Of a DNA stretch of 64,000 nucleotides, positions 12,381 through 25,170 are shown piece by piece. Below the pieces are notes generated by a model. It searched no databases. It saw only the letters and a list, made by a program, of their open reading frames with translations, and was not told where the DNA came from. Source of the DNA: Puffinus mauretanicus (Eukaryota; Chordata; Aves; Procellariiformes; Procellariidae); the NCBI GenBank assembly GCA_023333565.1, contig JAJKFH010003493.1, forward strand, positions 1,860,001 to 1,924,000, given 5' to 3'. The stretch's first letter is position 1. Each line of letters starts with the position of its first letter. The position numbers were made by a program, and so were the translations under genes.

Positions 12381-15300
12381 CAAATCTAAGCAAATATAAG
12401 ACTATTCAGATTTTGTTAGGAAACTGCATATGCACAGTGAGTGTAGGCATCAAAATTATACCGCAGACATCTTAAAAAGAAGTAGATCATGGCAGATCAG
12501 GCGTGATAGAATGATGTATGATAGATTATATACTTTGCTTCAGAATGTAAATTGACATTTTGAGGGGGATTAGAAAGAGATAGTCTCACTCCCTTAATAC
12601 AGAACAACACCGTGACAGGGAACTGTATGGAAGGGTGTTCGTCTACACTTGACTAATGCAAAGTGAATTTGCCAGTGTCCATTCAAAACTCTTCCTGTAT
12701 TTAGTTTCAGCTAAATGCTAGTTCTGAGATTTTGAGTGGGAACCTAACAGAAAAGTATTTTAGACTAATCTGCACTATGTTGGAAGAAACTAGGCAAAAA
12801 AAGAAGACATGGTGACACCAATTAACAAAAATGTTTCCACTTCATGATTTTGATAGCTGAAAAAGATACTGCTTTAAGACAGAAATTATTTCTTGCATCG
12901 TATTACTTAAAATGGAGGACTATGAGGAATTGCTGAACAGCTTAACTGCATTTGATAATTTGAAAGCAGAAGGCAGAATAAATTTAAAGATAGTAAGATA
13001 AAAGTAATTTTCTCACAATTTTGGTCAGAATCTCTGGGGGCAGAGTAAAAGCTGCAGATTACTGTTTGAGTGGATGATTTTAAGTTGAGTAGTTGAAGTC
13101 CATTATTAAAATGTTTGAATGAATTAAAAAGATTGAAAAATGCCTCGCCAATCTAATTAATCAAGAAGTACTTCTTTAATGTAAGATTACATGTAATGAA
13201 TGAAAGTGCTTATTTTAGGAAAGAATTAATGAGTAAAAACTTCAGACTGAATAGACCTAATCTGAAAAAGTTAAATGGAACTCCTTCAGGTGTCTTTTGG
13301 AGTACCCTATCATGCATAAGCTGTTTTAAAGGCACTAATTTTCTTTGTTGATCTCTATTTCAGTACAACTCTTAATAAATTTTTAGTTATTTTTTGAAAC
13401 CAGAGGTGATTCCTCATCAATAGTTGCTTAATAATAACTTACAGTATCCTGAATTTGCAATATTATATGGTGGAAAGATCTGTTCTGCAATGTGCTCTAA
13501 AAGTATGGGTATTAAGTTATGCTGGCAATGATACGATACTGGTTGAGTTGTAGGAGATGTTGATCAGGGCATATGTAGCTAAAAGTCAGTGCTTACTCAG
13601 CTTCTTAGAAGTTTGAGGAGGGGAAGGTTAAATGGGGAAAGAAAAAATACTGTTGATGAGAAATGTATGACTTAATGTCAATATAGGTAAAACCAGCAAT
13701 GTTTTCTAGAATTCAGTTTAGTTTGGTGCGTTTTAAAGAATTACTAGCTGTCCAGTGTGCTATGGGTGCCTTCCAAAGCTGCACTGAGATGTAACAGTGA
13801 AATCGTTTCAATCAAATTTTATATAAATACTGTACTATCCCATTAATGGTTGCAAACTAATTTTGGAGTGCATGGTTTCTAACAGAACTGTGTGGGAGCC
13901 TGTGCACAGAATTCCTCCTTTCAAACAAATATTTGTTGTACTGTACTGTTGTCTCTCTACAGTTGATCATACAGCTGTTTATTTCTTCATATCCTGTTTT
14001 GACTCTGAATGCTGCATGCAGAATAGCAACCGCTCATGGCAACCCACAAAATTGTAGTAGTAATTTCCTACACCCCAGGAAGTTGCTGGGAAAATCTATC
14101 TTTAAAACATATGAAGGAAGCCCCTTGTAGGCAGTGTAGAGAGAAAGCACAGGTATACAGGAATCAAGCAAACTTCAGTATAAGTTATATACTTGCACTG
14201 AGAAGTAGAGTAATGAAAATTATCTCATCTGATCCTGTGTGATAATCTGTCGCCTTTACTCATCAGTTATCCACAGAAGATTTTTCACATATAGTGGCTT
14301 AGATGTGAGATGTAATCCCTATTACGTGCAACATCAGGAAATGTAGAACACTAAAAATAAAGTATGTTTGTCTCCATAGCACAGTGGAATGAAAACAGAT
14401 GGTAGGCAGCACATATGGCTGCCAGAAGCTGGGAACACCCATTTGCAGAGTTCTTGCAGCTCAAAACAAAACAAGCCAAAACAAAGGAACTCCGAGGGGG
14501 GCAGAGATTGTTCCAGGCAGATATCAGGATATCCGTCCTCTTCTCCACGCCCACACTCCCCATCTCTTTACCTTTGGTTGCTTAAGCTAGGAATGGAAGT
14601 ATACTACCAGTTAAGAATTTGATGTACCTTCTTAGTATTTGTCAAAATTTAGCATTTGTGAAGTACAGGCACTATTTAAAATAAATCTCTGATTTCCACC
14701 ATAGGTTCGAACCTCTGGTTTTGGACAAAATTTAAGATTTTGCCAGTGTTCTGTAAGCAATTCAACAACTTTAAAAATGTGTCAGTGTTGAAAGAACCTC
14801 TGTATCACTTCTTCATATCATATGGAGGGTCAAGAAGCAAATTACAGACAGGTGACTTCCTTAAATGCAGTTGATGGAATAGACCTAGGTCCTATCTATA
14901 CTTTGAATATTTTTTAAAAGCTATTCAACATTATTGGCAGTAGTTCAGCTTACTTTGTGCTAGCTCTTAAGGTTCTTTTATGGGGTACTATCGTTGCCAG
15001 CAGTGCTTTATCCCTTGCAGCTTATGGCCTCTCTAAACAATAATCAGTGATACTATGTTTGGTCACATAGTGTTGTCAATGTGGGTAGAATGAAAGAGTA
15101 ATAGCACTAATATCTGGGATAAGCTTATGCTTTATGCTAATCTTGAAATCTTGAATATTTAACCCAAGCTATAGGACAGTAAAGAGTCCAAAAAAAAAAA
15201 AAAAAGGTCTTTAGTAGGTTAATACAGTTTCTTCTTCCCTGAAGTAATTAATTTCAGGAGCAGAATTTTGAGACCTTCTATGCTATAATAATGGCACTTA

Positions 15301-18300
15301 GGAATGGCCAAGTAACAAGCCAAAGTCAAACAGTCTCAAGTATCTGTATTTTAATTGTACAGATATTGTGCAATGTGTAAGGGTCTAAATATGACTGTCT
15401 GCCTGTCTGAATAAGAGAACAGCTCTTTTTCCTTTGTTTCGATTTTTATGTTTATTCTTGGGCTTTGTTTTTTTATGGTAAGCTTTGTAATTAGGCTATT
15501 AGCTTTGTTTATGATTAGCCTGCTTCAGTTTCTGCAGCTTTATCTTTTTCTACACATTTCCATCTAATTTAAAATACATTTTAATTTGCTTTTAATTTAT
15601 ATAGAGGTTTGCAACTGTATGGTAAATATACTATGACAAAAATTAAGTTAGTTTCTTTACTTTTATTTGGTAAGAGGAGACAAAAGGGATAGATTAAAAA
15701 TATTCAAACTCAGCATAACAAAATAAAAAGCAATAGTAATTAAAACTGATGACACCCAGAAACCAACAAAAATACCAGGACTTAATAAAATTTAATAGGG
15801 AAAGAAAATGTACTACATGGACTACATCAGCTAGTGCTGGCAAAAGTAACTTTCACGATTGACCCTCTTTTTGAGATGTTTTTCTATGCGCTCATTTATA
15901 TTTAGGTCACTGAAAATTTTCAGTAGACGAAAAATGCTCAGAATAGTGAACAGCGTTTTTGAAAAGCAGTCTAAGATTTAAGGAATATCCGTTTTTAAAC
16001 GTATTTTATTTTCACTAGTCTAAGCTATAGAAATAATCTTAAAATTAAGAACAGGCTCCTACTACTTGATATAGATTCATTCCTTTCTTTGTTCACTGAA
16101 TAATCTGGGTCTTTGATTTTGAAAAAAATGTGTTTAGTGACATAGTAACCAAGACTTTTAAGAGCACGCTATCTGTAATGATTGTGAGATTTCAGTGTGG
16201 CATTGAGCACCTACTTGAGAGACTTGAAGGACTGAGTCTTAAGTACTGGCTAGCTATGACCTTCTGTTAGAGATCTTATAAGTGGGGGGAAAAGATGATT
16301 TCATTATGCATTTTGATTGTAATGTTTCAGTTTATATTCTGTTAATTTGATCGTTTTATTACATAATGCTATGTGTTATTTCCTGTCCTTGGAACTTCAG
16401 TAATATAATGTGTGTCTCCCATATCCTTGAAGTCCCAGGGGAACATATTTTCCTCCCAGAAAATCAACTAGCAGCTTACCTCTCTCACAATCAGGAGGAA
16501 GTGCTGGACTTATTTTAGATAAGCACTTTGGATAACAATATACAGACTCCCTTGTGAAACAGTCATAAGGAAACCAGCTGATATAAGAAAATGAAGACAT
16601 CCAAGAGCAATGTTTAAGCAAACTCTTAGTAAAGTAGGTGGAAGAGTTGATCACGGCCTCTTAGAGCAGATGGAAACAGCAGCAAAGTACAGAATGGAAA
16701 GAAAGTGACTCTCTTCTTCCCTCTGCATTACCATTGTGATGAGAAGAATAGAAGGTAATGTAATATATGTGTGTCCATGCTTGCATTATATCAAAAGTCA
16801 AAATAACGTAGTTAAACTGCAGCAGTTTTTGCTTTTAGCTGAAGCATCAGGGAAATATATGGTACATTAAAAAAAAGTTCCCCACTGGCAAAAAGATGTA
16901 AAACTTTATTGGCCAGAAGGGAAGTGCCTGTTTGTGGACTGCATTAAGAATTCTGGAGCTGTTCTGGTTTGGTTTAGTAAGAAGCATGCCCCAAACTGTT
17001 TTTGATTTGGGTGTTTTCTTTTGTTCGGTTGTTCGGGTAGGAGTTTCTGCCTAAGTACACTTACTGATTTCCATCATGTTAGCAATGATAGTTTCAAAGA
17101 AAATAGGCCAAAAAAAAATTAAAATAACAGATTGGAATTAAAAAACCCTCCACAATGGAGGTAGCAGCGCAAACAGGAGGTGTTAGAGGCTGCAGTTTTA
17201 TTTTAACACTCAAGCAAAGAGTAAGGTCAGGTTAATGCTGGTAAATGAATATCAAATTTGCATCATTTGGGTGTTTGTTTAGCAAACTAACTGTTTCATT
17301 TTTTTATAAATCAAATATTATTTGAAAGGAAGTATTATCATCATGGAGCCTTACAAAGGCAAACAGTGCCTTAAGCAAGTTCTTGCTCAAGTGTCAGAAC
17401 TATGTATGAACTACCTTTATAAGAAGTTGTCTCAGCCCCTGACAGTACTGTTAGTGGTGTCAGTTATTTCTCTACTTCAAAGTCAGTATTTGATAATTTT
17501 TTTTTTTTTAAATATAAATCCATTTCATTTTTTTTAACAAAGGAGTGAAAACCCAGGGTTCACCTTCAGTGCAACAGACATTGCAATTTTTCTTGACTAT
17601 GCACTGTGACTAGCTATATTCTGCAACTTTATTTTAAAGTTTTGTTTCAGATTTTTAAGGCTTGCCGGTAATTCATATTTGCACACTAGTTTATTGCTGA
17701 AAAAGAATTAACGAATGACAAAAAGATACGAAGAAATGGGCGTTCGTCCAATCCCAATACATAAATAACTTTCTGAAGACACAAGAAGATTTACATGCAT
17801 TTCTGGCCCACAGAAACAAAATCCATGGTAGGAAACAGACATTAAAGAGAAACAAGCACTCGCCAGAGTACATTTACCTTTTTTTTTTAAACTTTTTATT
17901 ACATTTACTTCACATACAGGACTGATTACTGGTCATGTGAGGAAATTCAGCCCTTTGCAAATATTCAGTGAAAAATACAAAGTCCATCTGTGAACAGAGC
18001 GTGAAGGCAACATGTATGCTAGTGAAAGAGTGGTTGAAAGATCGCGTATGTGGAAAAAGAGAAAAGGAAATAACATAATTCATTTTTAAAGAACAGGAGA
18101 TTTACTGGGATGTGATAACAAATTCAGTGGAAATCAACTAGAACCTACTATACTCCAAGAACTGAACATTAAATCCATAACTGGGGAATATTTTATTGAA
18201 AAAGTTGTATGGAAGAGGCACTCCAGTCATGTAGTGTTACTGGTGAGTCACGCAGGAGTCACCACTAGCAGTACTGATCAGTGGATTTTGTATTTAATAC

Positions 18301-18480
18301 ATATTAGAATGAGAAAAACAGCACTGTAACATAGGATTAGTTATATTAGTTATAAGATGGACGTATTCTACAGTGCAGTATAATCAGATGCTTTGGCCAT
18401 CTTTTGGAAGATTCCCTTGATTAACGTGTGATATCCGTTACCTCCTGGGGTAACCCTCCCTTTTGTCTTTACTGTTAAAA
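12381..18480. other. NGLY1-TOP2B intergenic DNA, left part, no gene seen
   Basis: This is AT-rich sequence with short A tracts (for example near 15190-15206). There is a 12-bp palindrome AGGTTCGAACCT at 14703-14714 that resembles a tRNA B box, but no A box or cloverleaf was found around it. The short open stretches present (such as 16397-16654 reverse and 17322-17537) match nothing recognised. Confidence 0.7.
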
Positions 18481-20170
18481 GCCCTTCCAAGTTTCCCTTC
18501 TTCCAAACTAATGGTTTTCATCCTTTGAAGCAGTCTCTGCAGTGGAGATCAAGGCAACTTTCAAGTGAGTCACAGGTAAGATATGGAGGCTTCCACACCA
18601 TCCCTGGATTCTGTCCTTTTCTTGCTTCCCGTGTATCGCAGGCTGTTACTCCAGCCCCATACAGCCTCCATGCATTCCCCAGCTTGTGATAGCTGCTGTT
18701 GCTTCTTTGCTGGCGGGCAGTGGGAGAAAGCAAGCCGTGAGGATGACAGTAGCATATTCTGCTGAGTGAGTTCCTTGAATGTGGTCCTCTGAATCCGCCA
18801 TGGCCATCATTGCTGCGACATTTTGTCCACCTACTTTTATCATTTTAGTTCCTATTTGCTTTTTGTGTCCGTCCCCCCCCTTCACACCAACGGTATATTC
18901 ACAGGACAACTGACTCCTCATCCCTTATCATTCCAATATCGTGTCCCTCAGTAATCATCCTTTGCTCTGGTATCCTCCTATGTTCCCAGCATCATTGCAG
19001 TTCCCAGCAGGTCTACTGGCCATCAACCTCAGCCTGCTGCAGGCCTGGTAACATAAGCCTTTCCTCACATGTTTTTGAGACTCGTTGTCATCCAGGAGCC
19101 TGGGAGGTGAGGGAGGTGGTGTAAGGTGCCCTCAAAGCAGGGGAAAGAGAAGCAGCAGTCATTCTAAAAGACACGTTAGGGCCATCATTAGAACCTCATC
19201 CTTTAGTATGTTTATGCGTATAGTTCAAAAGGGCAATGATGCTCCCAACCAAATTAAATCAGCAGATTTTACTTGGGAAAATTGTTCCTCACACCTCGTA
19301 GAAACATTACAGAAGAACAGCTGTAGAAATTGCACCGGAAACCCAAAGAACCGTTGTACGTTATGTTTGCATGCTGCGCTACGGATATCTGTTGTAAGGA
19401 TATGAATGCTGTTAAACTTTCAATTTAACTCCAGAGGATGACCCAAACAAAAACTGAGTTGAGAATAATATTTTTATATCATGTCTTTCTGAAGGATTAA
19501 CTATTGCTTTTTATAATCTGCAAAGACCTGTAAGAGTGAAAATGCAAAGCATAGCATCCAACCCATTAACATGCTAATTCATTTAGAGGGAATTTTAAAA
19601 GTAGTTTCACCTATTGTAATATTTGCATCTTCATGCTACTCTGTTAAGAACCTGTTAAGCAAGCCGTGTCCCTAGCATAGTTAACAAGCCTGGAGGGAGC
19701 ACCAACCTTATGGATCATGGGATGTCCTGTCACGAACAGCATGGGAGTAGCGCAGATCAAGGGCGGAATGACGGGCGCTGCCATCCTCGTTCTGCTCATG
19801 AAATGCAGTATTTGATAACTGATCATAAATTAGCAGGGAAGATTTAAACATTAAATGGAAGCTGGAGAGAGGCTTGGGAGCGCTGTGTTCTGCGTGTGCG
19901 CTCCCTGGGAGTATATCTGTTGTAATGGGCGGCCTGGGAACGTTGCGTGCTGTGCTGCGCTACGGAGCCGTTCGGCTTTGTGGCTAAAAGCAGTCGTGCT
20001 GGTTTGGTGAAGCAGCTTAGAGCTGGAGCGTGTGCCTTGGGTTATGTTGGATTGTTGTAGCTTGTGCTGCGTTCCCATGGGTCGGTTAATGTGCCTGCAT
20101 ATATGGCCTGTAACTGTGCTCTGCCTTTATGGTAACCTGAGAGTGGGCACGGTTCCTGCTTTGCTGTACT
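18481..20170. other. Intergenic stretch of higher GC, unassigned
   Basis: Several segments here (about 18580-18740, 19640-19800 and 19860-20080) are richer in GC and CpG than the surrounding DNA. Overlapping short open frames occur on both strands, which is what GC-rich non-coding DNA gives. No domain, splice-linked exon or repeat family was recognised. It could hold a regulatory element or a degraded retroposon. Confidence 0.35.
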
Positions 20171-23100
20171 TTAACAACAACTGTCAGAAAAGGGATTGTT
20201 GTTTGCTTTGACTTCAATTCTGCAAGCCACTCAAAATTAGTAGCTTTCAGTATTTGGGAAAACAGATGTTCTGATTAGAAAGCTGAGGAAAACTTTACAT
20301 TTTATTTTGAGAATTAAATGTCACAATGAACAATACATATGTAATTGACCTCTTAAAATTTAGCGATTCTGTGACTTCAAGAAATTTCATTGTGTTGTCA
20401 GTCTTTATGCTAGTGTGCTCTTTCATCATTATTGCTCATGTCCCAGAGAACAGACTCCAGAATATTTTGAGAGAAGTTACAGGAAATAATGAGCAACTGA
20501 AAAAAAACAGGTTAGCAAACCTGACGAATTCACATGCAGGCCCTTCGAACTAACAGATGCCTTTTCAATAAATTAAGGGTAAGATGTAAAGTAAAAAAGG
20601 AGCTTCCGTGCTTCCCTATCATGAGTCACAAGAGAGAAAAGAACTTGGCAGAAAAATGTCATGTTCAGTAGAGTGTCCAATATGTCTCAAAAGGTACGTG
20701 AACATAGAAGAACTTGTAAAAATATCTGTGTCTTTGGGTAAAGAGCTAACTTCACTATTTTTAGAACTCGCTACAAGATAAATGGGATTCTGATACTTAG
20801 TGTCAAAAAAGTTTCCAAAAATACTAGAAAAGATACTGATACATAAATGGCATTTTCTAAGAGCAAGTTAAATGTTGAATGGGGCAGAGATTGATACTGT
20901 GTTGCAAATTGCTGGATAATGTGTATTGCTTTTTCATGAAAACCTGACAAATTCATAGCACTTACTACCTGGAAATAAAAGAATATGAGCAGCAGTAACA
21001 GCCAAGGTAAAAGAAACCACACTACTTCCAGATAAATTTAAAGAACTACTCCTGCTCTTCAAAGGCTTTCTGGTATAAAAGCTTCCAGCAGAAGAGCATA
21101 TGTGGAATAACAAAGCTCAGTAAAAACCAACTAACTAAAAAAAGGTGTGTTATTATTACAACAATTCTATAGCAGAACAGCAACAACATTGGCATGAGTT
21201 TACTATGAGACAGTACAAGAAAATGTATTCTCTCTAGCTGTTATATAAGAACACAGTGTATCACTAAGTTGTTCTTTGCAAAATTAGTTTTAAAACAATG
21301 TATAGTATGATTATTGTATAACAGTTGATGGATTTGTTGCAAAAATAGATATGCTGGCTTTTTTCATATGTAGGTCTGTCAGTAAGCAGTACTATGAAAC
21401 ATACAGTGCCTTTTCTTAAGGTTCTTTGCTTCATAGTTTCCAAGGAATGTTAGGAATATTCTAAAAGAACTGCATCGATGAAGAACAGTTTACTGTACTA
21501 GAAGTTAAATGCACAGTAGATTTCAAAAAGAAATGTATAAAATAATGAGGGCTACTGCTTCCATGTTCTTTGGGTTAAAAAAAAACCTGCAGGTATACAT
21601 ATATCAAACCAAGTTACTTTTAACACATCATGTAGATGAAAAACTTATTTCTAGAACATTAAAATGAATTCACTAAGTATTAAAGCACATATGTTCAAAG
21701 TCATTCAAAAGTCATTGTTTTCCTCCCTCACAGGTGACAGCCAGGAATCCTAAATCTAAGAAAGAAATGCTGTCATCAGCATTCAGCTTTCTGAGGTGCT
21801 CAGAAAAGGAGACACGCTCTTCATGGCTGTGCTGGACTGAAGATGACCTAGACTGAGATTCGCAAAATGCTAATACACATGTGCCATAGCAAAGTGCTGC
21901 CTAAATAATTCCTGAGTAGTCAAACACATTGTCCTGGCCAATACCAAAAGCTGTTGCTACTGCAACTTCTGCTACCTGTAGTGAGCAAGATTCGTGTAAG
22001 AACCACTGATCTGGATGTTTTTACTTCACCTAAAGACTGAGGTAATTTGTTCTTACTTTTCTTTAAGAAAAACAGGAGGGCACTAAGGAGCGTGAAGAAT
22101 CTGCAGAGGTAAATGGGAGCGATATGAAGTAGGTAGTGGAAGGAGAAGATATAGTTGGGTAAAAATAGAACAGAAGACCATAACCTAAACATAAAAACAT
22201 ATTTAATTTGTTGCATTTAGTACTTTATTTACCCATTCTCCTAATAAATACAGCAAGAATAAAATGCTAAGCAGAAACACCACTATTGAAACAAATAACT
22301 AAGGACAGCTGCGTTATCTTGGAGAGAAACATTCAAGACCCAGAAATACCAAAATGTTGAAGGATCTGAAGGGATAACAAAAGATTTTTAATGCATTTCT
22401 GATCTTCTTTGCTTAATATTAATATCTAATGAAAACAGAAAAGTGCATGAAGCAGCTAACAGTGATCACTTTTAAACACTGCTTGTCTAATCTTCCAAGC
22501 TGTTGAATTACACAACGGACACTGAAATAAATAGGAACTGCTGCTGCTGAGCTTTGTTACAAGTTAGGCCACCTGAGAAACTTGGATAGCTGATCTGAAA
22601 CAAGTAATTGTTAGGGAGTTGTAAGGTCAGATAATGCTTACATTTAAGACTAAGTAGGTGGCTGAGTCTTGTGTACATTCTACCTGTTCAGCTGTACAAC
22701 CCTCTTTCCTTTTTGTTAATTTTTTTTTTAATTCAAGTATACATCTGATTTGTGTAATCACTTTCTCAAAGACGTCTGAAAAATTTGTTCTCAAAAGCCT
22801 AAGAATTGTCTACTGACATAGATAATCTGAAACAATGCATTGGAGCAAATGGAATTTTTAGTAAACAGGTTGCTGGAAAGATAAACAACTTAAGTCAGCC
22901 AGAAAAGAATATTCACAAATACAATATTATAGTATAAACTTTCTCTTCTAAACTGCTTTGTAATTGTCAGAAGCACACAGTAAGCACATTCCCTGTGCTG
23001 TGGGCTATAAAAAGGTAATTCAAATTTTAGGGCATCTAGTACCAAATCAAAAACATCATGGTCTAGTGATTCAAAGCACTGAGCCAGTATAGACTCAAGC

Positions 23101-24890
23101 TGCTGGTACAAATTTGCTCAGAGGGGTTGTTCAGTAATTTGTTGGGTAGGTAGCTTCAAACTGTCTGACTGACTGTGGTTCTGCTATTCTGTGTCTGACT
23201 GGACCCTTCATAGTTAGCCCAGATTTTTCTTTTTGGTAGTTCCTTCTTTTTGTCTTCCCCACTTTCTGTGCTCAGATGTATTGCTCACTGATGTCCTCAC
23301 ACATGCCTACCCCCAGCCCTCTTTCAGTTGGATGTTCACAGGACATTCACTCAACTCTTTTTGTTGATCTTTGCCTCAGATCTTCAGTTATCCAAATATT
23401 CCAAAACTCGTGGCCTCCTCTTTTTCCCTATGACCTCAGCATAAGCTATGTGGGTGCACTGGCCACATCCTAATGACATGCTCTACCTCAGTGACTCTTA
23501 AGTGGAGGCTGTACCATCTGCCTCTCTTGGGTCTTCCGTGAGACTTTCCTCTTCTTGAGTTACCACAAGAACCACACAACTCAATTTTGAGAAAGGAAAT
23601 GCAAATGCACATCCTGACATAGTCATCATCAATTCCAGTCAAAACTGGTGGTAAAATGAAGCTATGCAGGAAAGCTTGCCCTTTCTATTTTCCCCCAGTA
23701 GTTACTAACCATATATCAAAACAGAGGTAATGTGTCAGAGGTGATTGAATTTTAGCTCAAAAGAGGAAAGTACTATCTCTTTAGACATTTCCCAGAATAG
23801 TGGGTTTCTCTGTTGGCTACATCAGTCATCACTTTTCTCCACAGATTCAACATGTCCACACATGCCTTGTATGATAATAACTCCTTCACCTTCCTGTCAT
23901 CCCAGGAATGAGTAGACATGACTTTCTGCTATTAGGAAGCAGTCTTGATACTCACTGGATCCATCATGGATTTCTGTCTGGAAGGCTGGAGAAATACACT
24001 GGTAATGGGGATTTTCAATGAACAAAAGGAGTCTTGCTGGGTAAAAATGAATCACCGCTCACATTTTGTTGCCCAAACAGTCTTGGGTGAACTGCTAGGA
24101 ACAAAACTACATGGCTTAGCCAGAAAGATATTCCCCTTTGGAAAGAGAGAGCTCCTTTTAAGAGGGACAGGAAGAAGGCATATGTGTTTAACACACAGAA
24201 AAGCTACCCAAGTGAGGAAAGCCTACCATGCTTCACTGTGTTCATTACCCTGAGCTCAAGGGAGGCAGGGAGTTTCTGAATGGCATGTCGTCTCCAAAAC
24301 CTTGCTGGCTGTTTGCATTCTCCACATTAATTAACAATGCCATAATGTGGTTGGTGATTTCCAGCCTCCAAATGATTGCAGCAATCTGCCTCTCAGCTCA
24401 GTATGACTCTGCTGATGGCCATTTTTATGCCATGTATGTTCAGCACAGATCTCCAAAACCATTGCCTTCTCTATGTGTCTTTCTGTTGTCTTTGCCCCCT
24501 GAGCATTTGCAGCTCTTTGCACTGCCACCAACTCTTTTAAAAAATTCAGATGTTAATAGCACGGATGTTCATTTCATTCATATTCAGAATTCCTCCCAGC
24601 AGGGCCAGCTCAACCTCCTTTGCTTCATCTCTGCATGCACCTTCTCTTGCTGTATGTGGTCGCTGCACAGGAAAGCTTTCTTCTAGACAAGGAATTTCAG
24701 TACAAATATATTTCATTTCTATGACCATCTCCTGCCTTAGCAACAACTCTACTAATGCTGCTCAGCAAAAGCGTATCACTCTTTAAGCCTGAATTGACAG
24801 TGAGGAGACAAGATGGACTTGGATACTAAAGCACTTCTAGTCACAGATAAATATTTAATGTTAACAAGTGACACGAGTTCCCTGTTCTGC
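20171..24890. other. Intergenic DNA, no gene seen
   Basis: This is mostly AT-rich. The longest open frame is 24228-24686 on the + strand (152 codons), but its composition is irregular and I recognise no family. A reverse-strand frame at 22890-23111 is protein-like in composition but is isolated and unrecognised. Neither is called as a gene. Confidence 0.6.
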
Positions 24891-25170
24891 AGGAGAGACA
24901 GTGCACTCCAGGAGAGAGGCCAAGTGAGTCGGCGGGACTGTCTCTGGCATGACCTGCCTCTCCTGCAGTGGGGGGAGCTGGTGCGGTCCGGAAGAAAGTC
25001 GGGTGGGTCAGTACAGCAGTGCCAGCTGTGGGGTGGGCAGTCCAGGCGTGGGGCCCTGGGGTCCCCACTGCTAATTCTGGGGCTTCTGCTGGACCTCTTC
25101 CCCAACATCCCATCAGCAGCGCTCACAGCCTGCACTGCTGGAAAGTTCTCCACACCTCGGCAATGGCGCA
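24891..25170. other. GC-rich island of about 280 bp inside AT-rich intergenic DNA
   Basis: The composition changes abruptly, with runs such as CAGTGGGGGGAGCTGG and GGGGCCCTGGGGTCCC. All six frames are unusually open here because of the base composition. It is not a recognised gene. It could be an insulator, an enhancer or an old insertion. Confidence 0.4.

Noticed and set aside
14703..14714. Palindrome containing GGTTCGAACC, considered as a tRNA B box
   Set aside because: No A box, acceptor stem or cloverleaf can be drawn around it; no terminator in a suitable place.
20326..20553. 75-codon frame with a hydrophobic segment (possible small membrane protein)
   Set aside because: A single hydrophobic run in AT-rich DNA is common by chance; no recognised family or flanking exons.
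24228..24686. 152-codon + strand frame in the intergenic region
   Set aside because: No family resemblance, irregular composition, no promoter or splice context. Chance length in a less stop-rich stretch is the simpler explanation.
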